A stretch of 59,192 nt of DNA from positions 1 through 59,192 of the forward strand of contig JBBQAM010000022.1 of NCBI GenBank assembly GCA_038316335.1, given 5' to 3'. Position 1 is the first letter of the stretch. Each line of letters opens with the position of its first letter. The position numbers and the translations under genes are program-made. Of the stretch, positions 7,572 through 16,406 are shown in pieces. This DNA comes from JALHST01 sp038316335. Lineage in GTDB: Bacteria; Bacteroidota; Bacteroidia; Flavobacteriales; Flavobacteriaceae. The notes below the pieces were generated by a model. It had not been told where the DNA came from. It saw nothing but the letters and a program-made list of their open reading frames with translations, and ran no database searches.

Positions 7572-9740
7572 ATGGAAAATCACGAAGATCACAAGGACAA
7601 AAAAATGGATCATTCAAAAATGAATCACGATAAAGAAAATCATTCAAAAATGGATCACTCCAAGACGGACCATTCCAAGATGGACCATTCGGAAATGGGC
7701 CACAGCAAAGAAGACCACTCGAAAATGGATCACTCTAAGATGGATCATGACGATCATGGGGGCAATGTACCCATGGGGATGGCAGGGCATGACCACCATA
7801 AAATGATGATTGCCGATTTTAGAAAGCGGTTCTGGATTACATTGATACTTACCGGACCCATCCTTTTGTTTTCCCCAATGATCCAGGATTTTTTTGGATA
7901 TAATTTTCTTCTTCCCGGTAATCCCTATATACTGTTTGCTCTTTCCAGTATTGTTTATTTCTATGGGGGCTGGCCATTCCTCAAAGGGTTCTGGTCGGAG
8001 GTGAAAAAAGCGTCACCGGGAATGATGACCTTAATAGCTATGGCCATTAGCGTGGCATATTTTTACAGTTCCGCAACAGTTTTTGGTTTACCCGGGGTGG
8101 ATTTTTTCTGGGAATTGGCGACACTGATAGCCATTATGCTCCTTGGTCACTGGATCGAGATGAAAAGCGTCCTCGGAGCATCTAAAGCCTTACAACTATT
8201 GGTCAGCATGATGCCCGCGGAAGCACACAGAGTAAATGGCGAAACCATTGAAGATATCAAACTGGAGGATTTATTGAAAGACGACATAATTCTGGTTAAG
8301 CCAGGGGAAAAGGTACCTGCGGATGGAATAATCACAGAAGGTTCCAGTTATTTGAACGAATCGATGTTAACGGGAGAATCGAAACCCATTAAAAAGGAAT
8401 TGAACGATAAAGTTATCGGTGGATCAGTAAACGGTAATAGTACACTAAAGGTAAAGGTAGAGCATACCGGTAAGGACAGCTATCTAAACAAGGTCATTAA
8501 GATGGTTGAGGAAGCACAAAAAACCAAATCCAAAATGCAAAACCTTTCGGATAGAGCGGCAAAATGGTTGACATATATTGCTTTGGCAATTGGTTTTGGA
8601 ACCTTGGCCGTTTGGCTTATTTTAGGGTTTCCCTTTGTATATGCTTTAGAAAGAATGGTAACGGTTATGGTCATTGCGTGTCCGCATGCATTGGGTCTGG
8701 CCATTCCATTGGTAGTGGCCATTTCCACAGCAGTTTCCGCTCAAAATGGATTATTGATTCGTAATAGAACTGCATTTGAGGAATCACGTAAAATATCAGT
8801 GTTGCTCTTTGATAAAACTGGAACATTGACAAAAGGGGATTTTGGGGTTACCCGTGTGGAATCAGTGGATAAAAAGCACTCCTCGGAAGAAGTATTACGA
8901 CTGGCCAGTGCTTTGGAGCAAAGCTCTGAACACCCGATTGCTGTGGGCATTATCAAAAAAGTGAAAGAAGACAAGGTTGCCATTCCCAATCCGAAGAATT
9001 TCAATGCCATTACAGGAAAAGGGGTCGAGGCCGAGGTAGAAGGAAAACAAGTAAAGGTCGTAAGTCCGGGGTATTTAAGGGATGAAAAAATTACCATTCC
9101 CGAAGATGCCTATAGTGATGCTGCCGAAACGGTTGTTTTTGTTCTAATCGATGGAAAACTGGCTGGATACATTGCACTTGCAGATGAAATCAGACCAGAA
9201 TCCGCCGAAGCTATCAAAGTATTCAAAAAGAACAATATAAAAGTATTGATGGCCACAGGCGACAATGAAAAAACGGCCAAAGCGGTAAGCGATAAACTTG
9301 GTTTGGATGGATACTATGCGGAGGTATTGCCACACCAAAAAGTAGAAATTGTAAAAGAGCTGCAAAGCAAAGGTGAATTTGTTGCAATGACAGGAGATGG
9401 GGTAAACGATGCACCCGCGTTGGCGCAGGCCAATGTTGGTATTGCTGTCGGTTCTGGAACCGATGTTGCAGCCGAAACTGCCGATATTATTTTGGTCAAC
9501 AGCAATCCACAGGATATTGCCAACTTGATTTTATTCGGGAAGGCCACCTATAACAAGATGATTCAGAACCTTATTTGGGCCACAGGCTATAATGTGGTCG
9601 CCATTCCTCTTGCTGCGGGCGTGCTCTATTCTTCAGGCTTTGTTTTAGGCCCAGCAGTCGGAGCCGTATTCATGAGTTTGAGCACCATTATCGTTGCCAT
9701 TAACGCTCAATTATTAAAGAGAAAAATCGGTAATAAATAA
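7572..9740 (+). CDS. copB: CopB-type (P1B-3) copper-translocating P-type ATPase
   Basis: A 722-residue inner-membrane metal exporter. Residues 1-80 are a soluble stretch packed with HSKMDH-type repeats. After eight predicted membrane helices' worth of sequence come LTGESKP, the metal-transit motif CPH (C370-P371-H372) rather than CPC, DKTGTLT (D414 phosphorylated), SSEHPIAVG and GDGVNDAPAL. The NYNV-type and MSLSTI motifs of the last helices fit the P1B-3 group, which exports copper (Cu2+ and probably Cu+) or silver. There is no N-terminal CXXC domain; the His/Met repeat may replace it. The stop overlaps the start of the MFS gene. Confidence 0.93.
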   Translation: MENHEDHKDKKMDHSKMNHDKENHSKMDHSKTDHSKMDHSEMGHSKEDHSKMDHSKMDHDDHGGNVPMGMAGHDHHKMMIADFRKRFWITLILTGPILLFSPMIQDFFGYNFLLPGNPYILFALSSIVYFYGGWPFLKGFWSEVKKASPGMMTLIAMAISVAYFYSSATVFGLPGVDFFWELATLIAIMLLGHWIEMKSVLGASKALQLLVSMMPAEAHRVNGETIEDIKLEDLLKDDIILVKPGEKVPADGIITEGSSYLNESMLTGESKPIKKELNDKVIGGSVNGNSTLKVKVEHTGKDSYLNKVIKMVEEAQKTKSKMQNLSDRAAKWLTYIALAIGFGTLAVWLILGFPFVYALERMVTVMVIACPHALGLAIPLVVAISTAVSAQNGLLIRNRTAFEESRKISVLLFDKTGTLTKGDFGVTRVESVDKKHSSEEVLRLASALEQSSEHPIAVGIIKKVKEDKVAIPNPKNFNAITGKGVEAEVEGKQVKVVSPGYLRDEKITIPEDAYSDAAETVVFVLIDGKLAGYIALADEIRPESAEAIKVFKKNNIKVLMATGDNEKTAKAVSDKLGLDGYYAEVLPHQKVEIVKELQSKGEFVAMTGDGVNDAPALAQANVGIAVGSGTDVAAETADIILVNSNPQDIANLILFGKATYNKMIQNLIWATGYNVVAIPLAAGVLYSSGFVLGPAVGAVFMSLSTIIVAINAQLLKRKIGNK
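7605..7755 (+). repeat. In-frame tandem repeat encoding HSKMD units
   Basis: About ten degenerate 12-15 base units of the form GAYCAYTCNAARATG encode D-H-S-K/E-M repeats at the N-terminus of the copper ATPase. Third-position differences between units suggest that the protein sequence is under selection. Unit number could vary by slippage. Confidence 0.85.
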
Positions 9741-10957
9741 TGACCCAAAAGGAAAAACTTAGTAGGATATTTTTAGTGCTGCTGAGTTTATTTGTGGTGA
9801 TGTTAGGGTACGGTATTCTGCTGCCAACCCTTCCCTACTACACAGAAAGACTGGCAATAAAGGATAATTTGGATTCTGATCTAATCAATTTTCATATTGG
9901 AATGTTGACCAGTATCTATCCTTTATTTCAACTTATTTTTGTGATACTCTGGGGCAAACTGTCGGACAGATACGGCCGTAAGCCCATTATTATCGTAGGG
10001 TTGATTGGGTTCATTGTTATGCAACTGCTTACGGGACTGGCGACCTCTTTGACAATGCTTTACATCGCAAGGATTCTTGGAGGAATATTTACCTCATCGG
10101 TGATTCCGGTCAGCAATGCATATCTAAGTGACATTACCTCTGAAAAACGCCGGACTAAGATTATGTCCTGGTCCGGTGTGGCGGTTAGTTCCGGCGTTAT
10201 TTTCGGCCCTGTTCTAGGCGGTTTGTTATCCCAGACCAATTTTCATTATAAATATTCCCTTGGTATCCTTCATTTGGATCGTTTTTCGGTGCCTTTTATT
10301 CTAGTGTCCCTTTTGGGCCTTGTTGTTTTGCTTGTGGTCATAAAATGGTTGAAAAACACAGAGATAGTAAGCGGGTTTGCTCCGGAGAAAATACAATTTA
10401 GATGGTCATTTAGCAACTATTTTATGGTGCTTTTGCTATTATCCTTTGTCATGCAGTTTGTGGTTACGCTCTTTGAAACGGTATTTTCAATTTACGGGAA
10501 AGACGAGCTGTCGTTTAATAGCAATCAGGTAGGCATCGGTTTTATGCTATGCGGGACGGTAATGGCTATTTTACAGCCTGTATTTGCCACTTATGGCGAA
10601 AAGATACTGACCACAAAGCAACAAATAGGTTTAGGAATGTTTATTGCCGGCACCTCGCTCATTGCCTTTCCATTTTTTACGTATGAATGGTTCATCTATG
10701 GGTTGATCGTTATGTTTGCAGCTGGTGGTGCTATGGTTACACCTAATCTGCTTTCGGCAGTTTCATTGATATCAAAGAAGAATACAGGCAGAAACATTTC
10801 CATACAGAGCTCCACAAATAGTATCGGGCAGATTTTAGGGCCTGTATTGGGGACTTGGCTAATTGCGGGAGGGTTTTATTACCCTTTTATTATTGCTGGG
10901 TCAACCGTTTTGGCCGCTATGGGATCGGTGTATTTTTTGAAGCAACCAAATAAATAG
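9740..10957 (+). CDS. MFS exporter (TetA/multidrug-like)
   Basis: A 405-residue integral membrane protein with twelve predicted helices. The loop between helices 2 and 3 carries the MFS motif A (GKLSDRYGRKP) and helix 5 has the antiporter-type SGVIFGPVLGG (motif C), which points to a proton-driven exporter of the TetA/DHA1 type. The substrate cannot be deduced. The start codon shares one base with the copB stop (TAATG), so the two are co-translated, and export of a metal complex or toxic organic compound together with copper is possible (inference). Confidence 0.88.
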   Translation: MTQKEKLSRIFLVLLSLFVVMLGYGILLPTLPYYTERLAIKDNLDSDLINFHIGMLTSIYPLFQLIFVILWGKLSDRYGRKPIIIVGLIGFIVMQLLTGLATSLTMLYIARILGGIFTSSVIPVSNAYLSDITSEKRRTKIMSWSGVAVSSGVIFGPVLGGLLSQTNFHYKYSLGILHLDRFSVPFILVSLLGLVVLLVVIKWLKNTEIVSGFAPEKIQFRWSFSNYFMVLLLLSFVMQFVVTLFETVFSIYGKDELSFNSNQVGIGFMLCGTVMAILQPVFATYGEKILTTKQQIGLGMFIAGTSLIAFPFFTYEWFIYGLIVMFAAGGAMVTPNLLSAVSLISKKNTGRNISIQSSTNSIGQILGPVLGTWLIAGGFYYPFIIAGSTVLAAMGSVYFLKQPNK

Positions 10958-10977
10958 GTTCATCAAGATTTATTTAT

Positions 10978-10992
10978 CCTAATCAAATTAGG
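10978..10992. terminator. Short inverted repeat after the MFS gene
   Basis: CCTAAT-CAA-ATTAGG forms a six-base-pair hairpin 20 bases after the MFS stop, followed ten bases later by a T-rich run (TTATTTTTT). It may be a weak terminator or an operator for the downstream usp gene. The stem is short and AT-rich. Confidence 0.3.
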
Positions 10993-11041
10993 TAGTATTA
11001 TTTTTTGCTGATTGATTCCGGTTAAACCAAAATGCACATTT

Positions 11042-11479
11042 ATGAAAATGATCAAAAAAATTCTGGTAGCAATCGATGGAAGCCCTTCTGCAATGAACGC
11101 GGTCAATTATGCTATTCAAATCGCAGAACAATTCGATGCTCAATTGGAAGTAGTTTACATAATAAGATACTCTCCTGGTAAAATTGATGCCGGTATTTTC
11201 CCGGCCGACGTTCAAGCTCAGGAAAAGGATAAAGTTATTAAACTCATAGATAAAATCAAAAGTGACCACCCAGAAGTGAAAATCCATGAGTTTGAAACCC
11301 TCGGTCGGCCCGCCGAAGAAATCAATAAGACCATAGAAAAATGGAGTGCGGACATACTTATTATTGGTCACCATGCCCATTATTTCCTTAGACACCTATT
11401 AAAAAGCAGCATTGAAAAAAAGCTGCTTAAGCACTTAAGAATTCCATTATTGATTATTCCAGAAAATTACGAGATATAG
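11042..11479 (+). CDS. Universal stress protein, single domain
   Basis: A 145-residue Usp (MKMIKKILVAIDGSPSAMNAV at the start, DILIIGHHAHYF in the middle, IPLLIIP at the end). The nucleotide-binding glycine pattern is damaged: the second glycine is alanine (GHHA) and the final GS is SS, so ATP binding is doubtful and it may belong to the non-ATP-binding subgroup. A longer frame beginning with TTG at 11012 exists but the ATG at 11042 gives the normal family start. It is the second Usp gene of the cluster, 84 bases after the MFS gene, and may start its own transcript. Confidence 0.87.
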   Translation: MKMIKKILVAIDGSPSAMNAVNYAIQIAEQFDAQLEVVYIIRYSPGKIDAGIFPADVQAQEKDKVIKLIDKIKSDHPEVKIHEFETLGRPAEEINKTIEKWSADILIIGHHAHYFLRHLLKSSIEKKLLKHLRIPLLIIPENYEI

Positions 11480-11566
11480 AATCTCAGTTCTATTTTTTTG
11501 GAGGTTGTATAAATTATATAAAAGTAGGGGTGAGAATTTCAAAAGGAAACTATTCAAAACTTAGTG

Positions 11567-12781
11567 ATGGATCATAGATCAACCAGTGAAGAACATAGCA
11601 AAATGGCATTTCATAACGCTAGTGACGACTTAAAATATATTAAGCTGGTCCATTCGGGAGAAGACTATTTTTTGCGGTTAAAAAAAATAATAAATAGGGC
11701 ACAAAAAGAAATTCATTTACAAACGTACATTTTTGAAAACGATGAAACAGGAAAGAGCATTGCGACATGTTTAAAGGAAGCCGCCCAACGAAAGGTAAAG
11801 GTCTATGTTCTTTTGGATGCCTATGGTAGTGCGGCACTTTCTAATAATTTTACCCAAGACCTAATAGATCATGGAATCTTTCTCAGATTTTTTTCGCCTT
11901 TGCTCTCCTTCAACAATTTTTATTTGGGCAGGCGCATGCACCACAAGATTGTTGTGGCAGATGCTAAAATGGCGCTGATCGGCGGAATTAATATAGCCGA
12001 TAAATATCGTGGAACCCTGAATTCGGAACCTTGGCTGGATTATGCCGTGCAGTTGGATTGCCCTGCTGCTGAGGATTTACAAAAACTGTGCAGAGATTAT
12101 TTTTTTAAAGAGGGGAGTTCCAAAAAAATTAAGCCTGTCCTACATTCTGCCGGTAAGGCACTTATTGGATTAAGACAAAACGATTGGCTAAAAAATAAGA
12201 CCGAAGTCTGTGATTCCTATACCAGTGCCATACTTCTCGCCAAAAAGGAAATAAGTATAATAGGCTCCTATTTTTTGCCTGGTAGAAGGTTGGCACAAGC
12301 ACTGAAAAAAGCTGGTAAAAAAGGGATAAAGATAACGGTAATTCTTGCAGGCATAAGCGATGTTCCCATGGTTCGCCGTGCGGCGACGCATTTATATTCA
12401 TCGTTTTTACGCCATAATATGACGGTATATGAGTGGAACAAGTCGGTAGTACATGGAAAAGCTGCCGTAGTGGACAACGAATGGTCAACTATAGGGTCGT
12501 TTAACCTGAACAGTCTTAGCTGTTACGGTAGTATAGAAATGAACGTGGAAATATATTCGAATAGCTTTGCCAAAACGATGCGAGATGATTTTGACCATGT
12601 TATAGGGCAATGTAGTGAGGTTACTTTTAACACACTCAAAGTAAGAGAAAGTGTAATAGACAAACCTGCAAATTGGGTCGCCTATTATCTGGTTAGAACA
12701 ACTATGCTTTTCCTGACCTTTTTGCCGCACTTGAGGGTTTTTAAAAATTACGGTTTAGAAAACATCAAAAATCAGTCATGA
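11567..12781 (+). CDS. Phospholipase D-superfamily cardiolipin synthase-like protein
   Basis: A 404-residue protein with two HKD motifs: HHKIVVADAKMALIGG (around residues 126-141) and HGKAAVVDNEWSTIGSFN (around 300-316), each followed by the usual G-G or G-S pattern. Two HKD halves in one chain fit cardiolipin or phosphatidyl transfer. It lacks the two N-terminal membrane helices of ClsA and so resembles ClsB-type short enzymes; a hydrophobic stretch near the C-terminus (YYLVRTTMLFLTFLP) may attach it to the membrane. The N-terminus (MDHRSTSEEHSKM) oddly echoes the CopB repeat. Last gene of the plus-strand cluster. Confidence 0.88.
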   Translation: MDHRSTSEEHSKMAFHNASDDLKYIKLVHSGEDYFLRLKKIINRAQKEIHLQTYIFENDETGKSIATCLKEAAQRKVKVYVLLDAYGSAALSNNFTQDLIDHGIFLRFFSPLLSFNNFYLGRRMHHKIVVADAKMALIGGINIADKYRGTLNSEPWLDYAVQLDCPAAEDLQKLCRDYFFKEGSSKKIKPVLHSAGKALIGLRQNDWLKNKTEVCDSYTSAILLAKKEISIIGSYFLPGRRLAQALKKAGKKGIKITVILAGISDVPMVRRAATHLYSSFLRHNMTVYEWNKSVVHGKAAVVDNEWSTIGSFNLNSLSCYGSIEMNVEIYSNSFAKTMRDDFDHVIGQCSEVTFNTLKVRESVIDKPANWVAYYLVRTTMLFLTFLPHLRVFKNYGLENIKNQS

Positions 12782-12827
12782 TAAGATATTTAAGTAGAAG
12801 AGAAAACCATTTTAAAGAGCATTTCGG

Positions 12828-13124
12828 TTAAACATTTTTTGGTCTTTTTATTGGTTTCATTAATTGGTTGGAAAAAATAAAATGAATACACTCCTCATTC
12901 ATATAAAGAGTCTCTAATTTTAGTTTAGCCATGCTTATCAGGCGTTTTCTAAATTCCTCTATTCCCTTGTGCCGTTCGTGAACATATCTAATATGCTCTA
13001 TAGAAATATTCCGATTGGCACCGTATAAGATAAAATCTGGTGTTTCGCGTTCATCGTCTATTCTGACAATATAAAGTTCCTCCTCTAAACTGGAAAGAAA
13101 ACGATCCAGAACTTCTCGCTCCAT
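12828..13124 (-). CDS. Hypothetical accessory protein
   Basis: A 98-residue charged protein (MEREVLDRFLSSLEEELYIV at the start, HIRYVHERHKG in the middle). It has no signal peptide and no motif I recognise. It is convergent with the phospholipase D gene and lies 57 bases downstream of the HTH gene on the same strand, so the two may be co-transcribed. Base composition is AT-rich, like that of the surrounding island. Size and setting fit an accessory gene of an integrative element, but this is inference only. Confidence 0.6.
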   Translation of the reverse strand: MEREVLDRFLSSLEEELYIVRIDDERETPDFILYGANRNISIEHIRYVHERHKGIEEFRKRLISMAKLKLETLYMNEECIHFIFSNQLMKPIKRPKNV

Positions 13125-13181
13125 CTTTTTTTTTGTGCATACCTTTAATTCCTTTGGAACGAATATCTTAAATAAATACGA

Positions 13182-13475
13182 TTAAACTTTTCGATTTCCC
13201 AAAAGTTGTTCATTAAGTTTTGCCTCTAAAAACTCATCAGACAAATTGGGTTCTCCCAACAACCAGGCATCGATAGTTTCCTTGTGAAAGAATTTTTGCC
13301 GAATATGTTGATTGTTACCAGTGGGGATCAGTTTAAGCTGGGTAAGTTTATAAATCTTGCTTTTCGACAAACCTGTATAATATGACAAATCATCAATATT
13401 CAAGACCCTCTTGTTAAAGGATAAGAGCTTTTTAATATCCTTCAATAGTTCCAATACATTGTTATCCTCATTCAT
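13182..13475 (-). CDS. Helix-turn-helix DNA-binding protein (excisionase/MerR-like)
   Basis: A 97-residue protein. Residues 22-70 form an excisionase-type winged helix-turn-helix: LNIDDLSYYTGLSKSKIYKL is the recognition part and IRQKFFHKETIDAWL is the wing and final helix. This family is very common in Bacteroidota integrative and conjugative elements, often near the integrase and the tRNA attachment site, where it regulates excision or transfer. Here it is 918 bases from the tRNA-Asp gene, without an integrase in the window. Upstream lies a 123-base gap with AT-rich sequence that probably holds its promoter. Confidence 0.82.
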   Translation of the reverse strand: MNEDNNVLELLKDIKKLLSFNKRVLNIDDLSYYTGLSKSKIYKLTQLKLIPTGNNQHIRQKFFHKETIDAWLLGEPNLSDEFLEAKLNEQLLGNRKV

Positions 13476-13598
13476 AATTTTGCGTTTTAAAAAATTAAAA
13501 TGAGTAAACGGCCATTTACTTTAAATCGAATTCAGGTCAAAATGTAAGCAGATGAAAATAAAATAATTTTGGAATGCTGACATGTCAGTCAAAAAAAA

Positions 13599-14270
13599 TC
13601 AAATGTCAGTCAGAAACTTGAAGAAATCGTCCACGTGCTCTCGGAATTCTTGATCGGGTCTGTAGTCGCTATAAGCACTTGTCAAAGCTTTTTGGGATAT
13701 TGGTTTGTCCCTATTGTAGATTTTATTAGATCGCTCAAAAGTGGTCAAAGTCAATCCCTTTTTGAGCTTTTTAAATTTTTCCAAAAGATATTTCAATTCG
13801 GAGAGATTCATATTGAAATGAACTACGGATTGGTCATGGTCAAAATTATAGGCCATTACCTTATAAAAATCTTCATAGCTGGTCAATTCTTCATTCACAT
13901 ATTCGTATTTGGTCAAATAGCCAAATAATTTTTTCATAACAAGCGTATTAAGATCAAGGTTAAAACCAGAGGGTTCGCTTTTTAATCTTGATTTTGCCAA
14001 CCCCGATCTTTTCCTCATTCGAAGATCAATGGCAAACAGAAAATATATGCAAAGGCATATAGTTATTGGAATAAGTGACCATAACCGATTCTCAACGTTG
14101 TTATAAAGAAAAACAGAGACTATCAAAAAAGGGATAAGAAGCAAAACCGATAAAACCAGAATACCATTATTACCCTTATTCAAGAAAGATTCCATACCAG
14201 AATTAACTTTTTCCCTTCCTACAAGGAAAGCGGTTAAAGCATCCACTATTTTATCAATAAACCTGTCCAT
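13599..14270 (-). CDS. Hypothetical membrane protein with two transmembrane helices
   Basis: A 223-residue protein. Two adjacent hydrophobic helices at about residues 36-56 and 66-84 (ILVLSVLLLIPFLIVSVFLY and LIPITICLCIYFLFAI) are followed by a basic cytosolic domain of about 135 residues rich in K, E and F. No enzyme motif is visible. It is the gene nearest to the tRNA-Asp gene on the island side. I do not recognise the family; similar proteins occur in Bacteroidota accessory regions. Confidence 0.65.
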   Translation of the reverse strand: MDRFIDKIVDALTAFLVGREKVNSGMESFLNKGNNGILVLSVLLLIPFLIVSVFLYNNVENRLWSLIPITICLCIYFLFAIDLRMRKRSGLAKSRLKSEPSGFNLDLNTLVMKKLFGYLTKYEYVNEELTSYEDFYKVMAYNFDHDQSVVHFNMNLSELKYLLEKFKKLKKGLTLTTFERSNKIYNRDKPISQKALTSAYSDYRPDQEFREHVDDFFKFLTDI

Positions 14271-14351
14271 TGAAAACCAGTGTTAAGTTTTAAAGATACT
14301 AAAAAGTAAAAAAAGTGGAATTTGTTGTACGCATGTTGTACGGATTGAAAT

Positions 14352-14386
14352 AAAAAAGGCCCCCGATTCCTCGAAGGCCTTGTTTT
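14352..14386 (-). terminator. Terminator downstream of tRNA-Asp
   Basis: AAGGCC and GGCCTT arms flank a loop of about 13 bases, with A and T runs on both sides. On the minus strand it follows the tRNA-Asp 3' end by about seven bases and ends in a T run, as expected for a rho-independent terminator; it could work in both directions. Confidence 0.75.
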
Positions 14387-14392
14387 ACTAAG

Positions 14393-14466
14393 CGGTCCGG
14401 ACGGGACTCGAACCCGCGACCCCCTGCGTGACAGGCAGGTATTCTAACCAACTGAACTACCGAACC
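14393..14466 (-). tRNA. tRNA-Asp (anticodon GTC)
   Basis: Read on the minus strand, a 7-base-pair acceptor stem (GGTTCGG with CCGGACC, one G-U pair) encloses a D arm (AGTTCAGTTGGTTAGAAT), an anticodon arm with CTGTCAC giving GTC, and a T arm with GGTTCGAGTCC. The discriminator is G and CCA is not encoded. The 3' end points to lower coordinates, toward the stress cluster, which is the side on which tRNA-targeting elements usually insert. Confidence 0.96.
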
Positions 14467-14544
14467 GTGGCGTTTAGCGGTTGCAAATATACATCGCTAA
14501 TTCAATTGCACAAACAAATTCCCTTAAAATGTGGTACCCTCCTC

Positions 14545-14745
14545 CAAAATTTCGACGTTCCACCAAATGGGTGTCCCATACCCTTGAAAAATCGGGATTC
14601 GTCTCCTGAATCCGTTTTCTGTCATTTCGTCTTGAAATAGTATCCGGCAGCCTTGCCAAAGAAGTCGAAAAAAGACCCATTCGATGGCATCGTATTCTGA
14701 ATATCCTAGGACATCGAACCTCGTTCCCAGCGCATTCAAAGTCAG
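14545..14745 (-). pseudogene. Decayed 3' fragment of a DUF58-type gene
   Basis: On the minus strand the translation contains PDFSRVWDTHLVERRNF, which matches the C-terminus ADFSRVLNTYLVERQNF of the intact DUF58 gene at 19351-20280. At the DNA level 14546-14595 agrees with 19357-19406 at about 43 of 50 bases. Further upstream, in another frame, GTRFDVLGYSEYDA resembles GQHIDLYPDTIKEA, so frameshifts and stops have accumulated. The rest of the 14467-14928 gap shows no gene. The fragment has no start and is a relic. Confidence 0.65.
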
Positions 14746-14928
14746 GATAATTATTATAAATCAGAAAACCAGTATTTTGAATGGCCATAGAAGGTACCAT
14801 TTGAGTTTCTATCCTATCTTTGTTACCTATCAGACAGCTAAAGACCTGTCTCGATTTGATCAATATTTTGCAAGACAACTACCAACAACCGATAGGTTCG
14901 ATCTAAAAAACGTTTAAATGGCATCCCT

Positions 14929-16041
14929 ATGAAAAACCTTTATGTAAAACTCGCAGTCATTTCCCTACTTTTTGGCCAGATGGCTTTTTCACAAGGCCTA
15001 AGAATCCCCGGAAACACTAATTTTCCCTCCTCCGCCGGCAGAAGTGTGGGGGCCACCAATATCGAAATAAAATGGAACGCCCCTGGTGTAAAAGGCCGTG
15101 AAGGTAAAATATGGGGGACCGATGTTGCTCCTTACGGTTATACGGTGCTCGGTTTTGGCTCTGATGTCGAATCACCTTGGCGCGCCGGTGCCGACGAAAA
15201 TACGACGATTTCATTTTCCACCGATGTTAAAATCAACGACCAGGCCCTGCCTGCTGGCAAATATGGGCTTCATATGGCGCTTTATGCAGACAGTACAGTT
15301 CTTATTTTCAATAAAAACACGGAAGGCTGGGGAAGTTATTTTTATGACAAGACCCTCGATATGCTCCGTGTTCCCACGCGGCAACTAAAAAACCAAACCC
15401 CTACGGTCAAAAGGCTCAATTACACCTTCGAAAACCAAACGCCTGTTTCGGTCGATGTAGCTTTGGTCTGGGAAAACTGGAAAATTCCGTTTACGGTAGT
15501 TGTTGACTCGAAAGCCAACACGTTGGCCTACATTAAAACCCAAATGACAGGCGCATTGGGTTTTGATCCGCCGAGCCTCTTGGCAGCGGCCAATTGGTGC
15601 CTGCGCAATGACCTGAACTACGAGCAGGCCCTTAGTTGGGTAAATGCAGCGGTAGACCCACGTTTGGGAGGCATAGCCAATTTTAGTTCTTTGTCGATCA
15701 AAGCGAAATTATTAGAAAAACTGAACCGAAATACCGAGGCCGATACCCTACTTAAACAGGCCATCTCGAATGCCGGTATTATGGAACTGCACAGCTATGG
15801 GCGGCAGCTATTATCAGAGCAAAAAATCGACGAAGCTTTTACTGTTTTTGAAAAAAATTATAAAACGAACCATGGGGCTTGGCCCACCAATGTGGGGATG
15901 ATGCGCGCATACTCGGCCAAAGGCGACTTCAAAAAGGCAATCGCCCATGCCAAAACCGCACTAGGTCAAGCCCCTGACGAACCCAATAAAAAGGCGATTG
16001 CCGAAGCCATTAAAACTTTGGAAAGTGGTACCGCCTTGTAA
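14929..16041 (+). CDS. DUF2911 protein with C-terminal TPR region
   Basis: A 370-residue exported protein. A signal peptide ends near residue 21 (LLFGQMAFSQ). Residues 38-190 are the DUF2911 domain (IKWNAPGVKGREGKIWG, WRAGADENTTISFSTDVKI, LPAGKYGLHM). Residues 215-365 form helical TPR-like pairs (AISNAGIMELHSYGRQLLSEQKIDEAFTVF region, GDFKKAIAHAKTAL). DUF2911 proteins are widespread in Bacteroidota but have no proven activity. The ATG at 14929 gives a complete signal peptide. A 149-base gap separates it from the next small gene. Confidence 0.88.
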   Translation: MKNLYVKLAVISLLFGQMAFSQGLRIPGNTNFPSSAGRSVGATNIEIKWNAPGVKGREGKIWGTDVAPYGYTVLGFGSDVESPWRAGADENTTISFSTDVKINDQALPAGKYGLHMALYADSTVLIFNKNTEGWGSYFYDKTLDMLRVPTRQLKNQTPTVKRLNYTFENQTPVSVDVALVWENWKIPFTVVVDSKANTLAYIKTQMTGALGFDPPSLLAAANWCLRNDLNYEQALSWVNAAVDPRLGGIANFSSLSIKAKLLEKLNRNTEADTLLKQAISNAGIMELHSYGRQLLSEQKIDEAFTVFEKNYKTNHGAWPTNVGMMRAYSAKGDFKKAIAHAKTALGQAPDEPNKKAIAEAIKTLESGTAL

Positions 16042-16190
16042 CCATGAATGAATTGGCATTCAAAAAAATCGTACACTTTGAAGAAGCAACTTTAAATGCA
16101 TGGGAAATTCAAAATAAAATGAACCTTACGACGATTTAACTTTTTTAAGAAACAAATTTGGAATAAATTTAGGCTTTACCAAAACCGACC

Positions 16191-16406
16191 ATGACCGACA
16201 ATATTAGGAGATTGTTCCAGCAAATGGACCATAGCACCAAGGAAGAAGCCTTGGTTTGCCTAAAAAAAGAGTTCAATCTTAAAAGTAGAAAATTAGTTAA
16301 AAACGAATGGATCATGGGTGGTAGCATTCCCGAGGCCTACCAAGCAAGAACTGTCGAACTGTTTCAAACCCTATTGAGGAAACAGCAAGCCATCAAAACA
16401 AATTAG
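16191..16406 (+). CDS. Small hypothetical protein
   Basis: A 71-residue basic protein (MTDNIRRLFQQMDHSTKEEA at the start, KNEWIMGGSIPEAYQARTVE later). No signal peptide or known motif. It has a good ATG, ordinary codon use and its own gap on each side. It may be expressed, but a spurious frame cannot be excluded. Confidence 0.45.
   Translation: MTDNIRRLFQQMDHSTKEEALVCLKKEFNLKSRKLVKNEWIMGGSIPEAYQARTVELFQTLLRKQQAIKTN

Noticed and set aside
11012..11041. TTG start of the second Usp gene
   Set aside because: The extra ten residues are not part of the Usp fold; the ATG at 11042 fits.
14474..14878. 134-residue minus-strand frame as an intact gene
   Set aside because: Only its last part matches DUF58, and similarity jumps between frames, so it is a relic.
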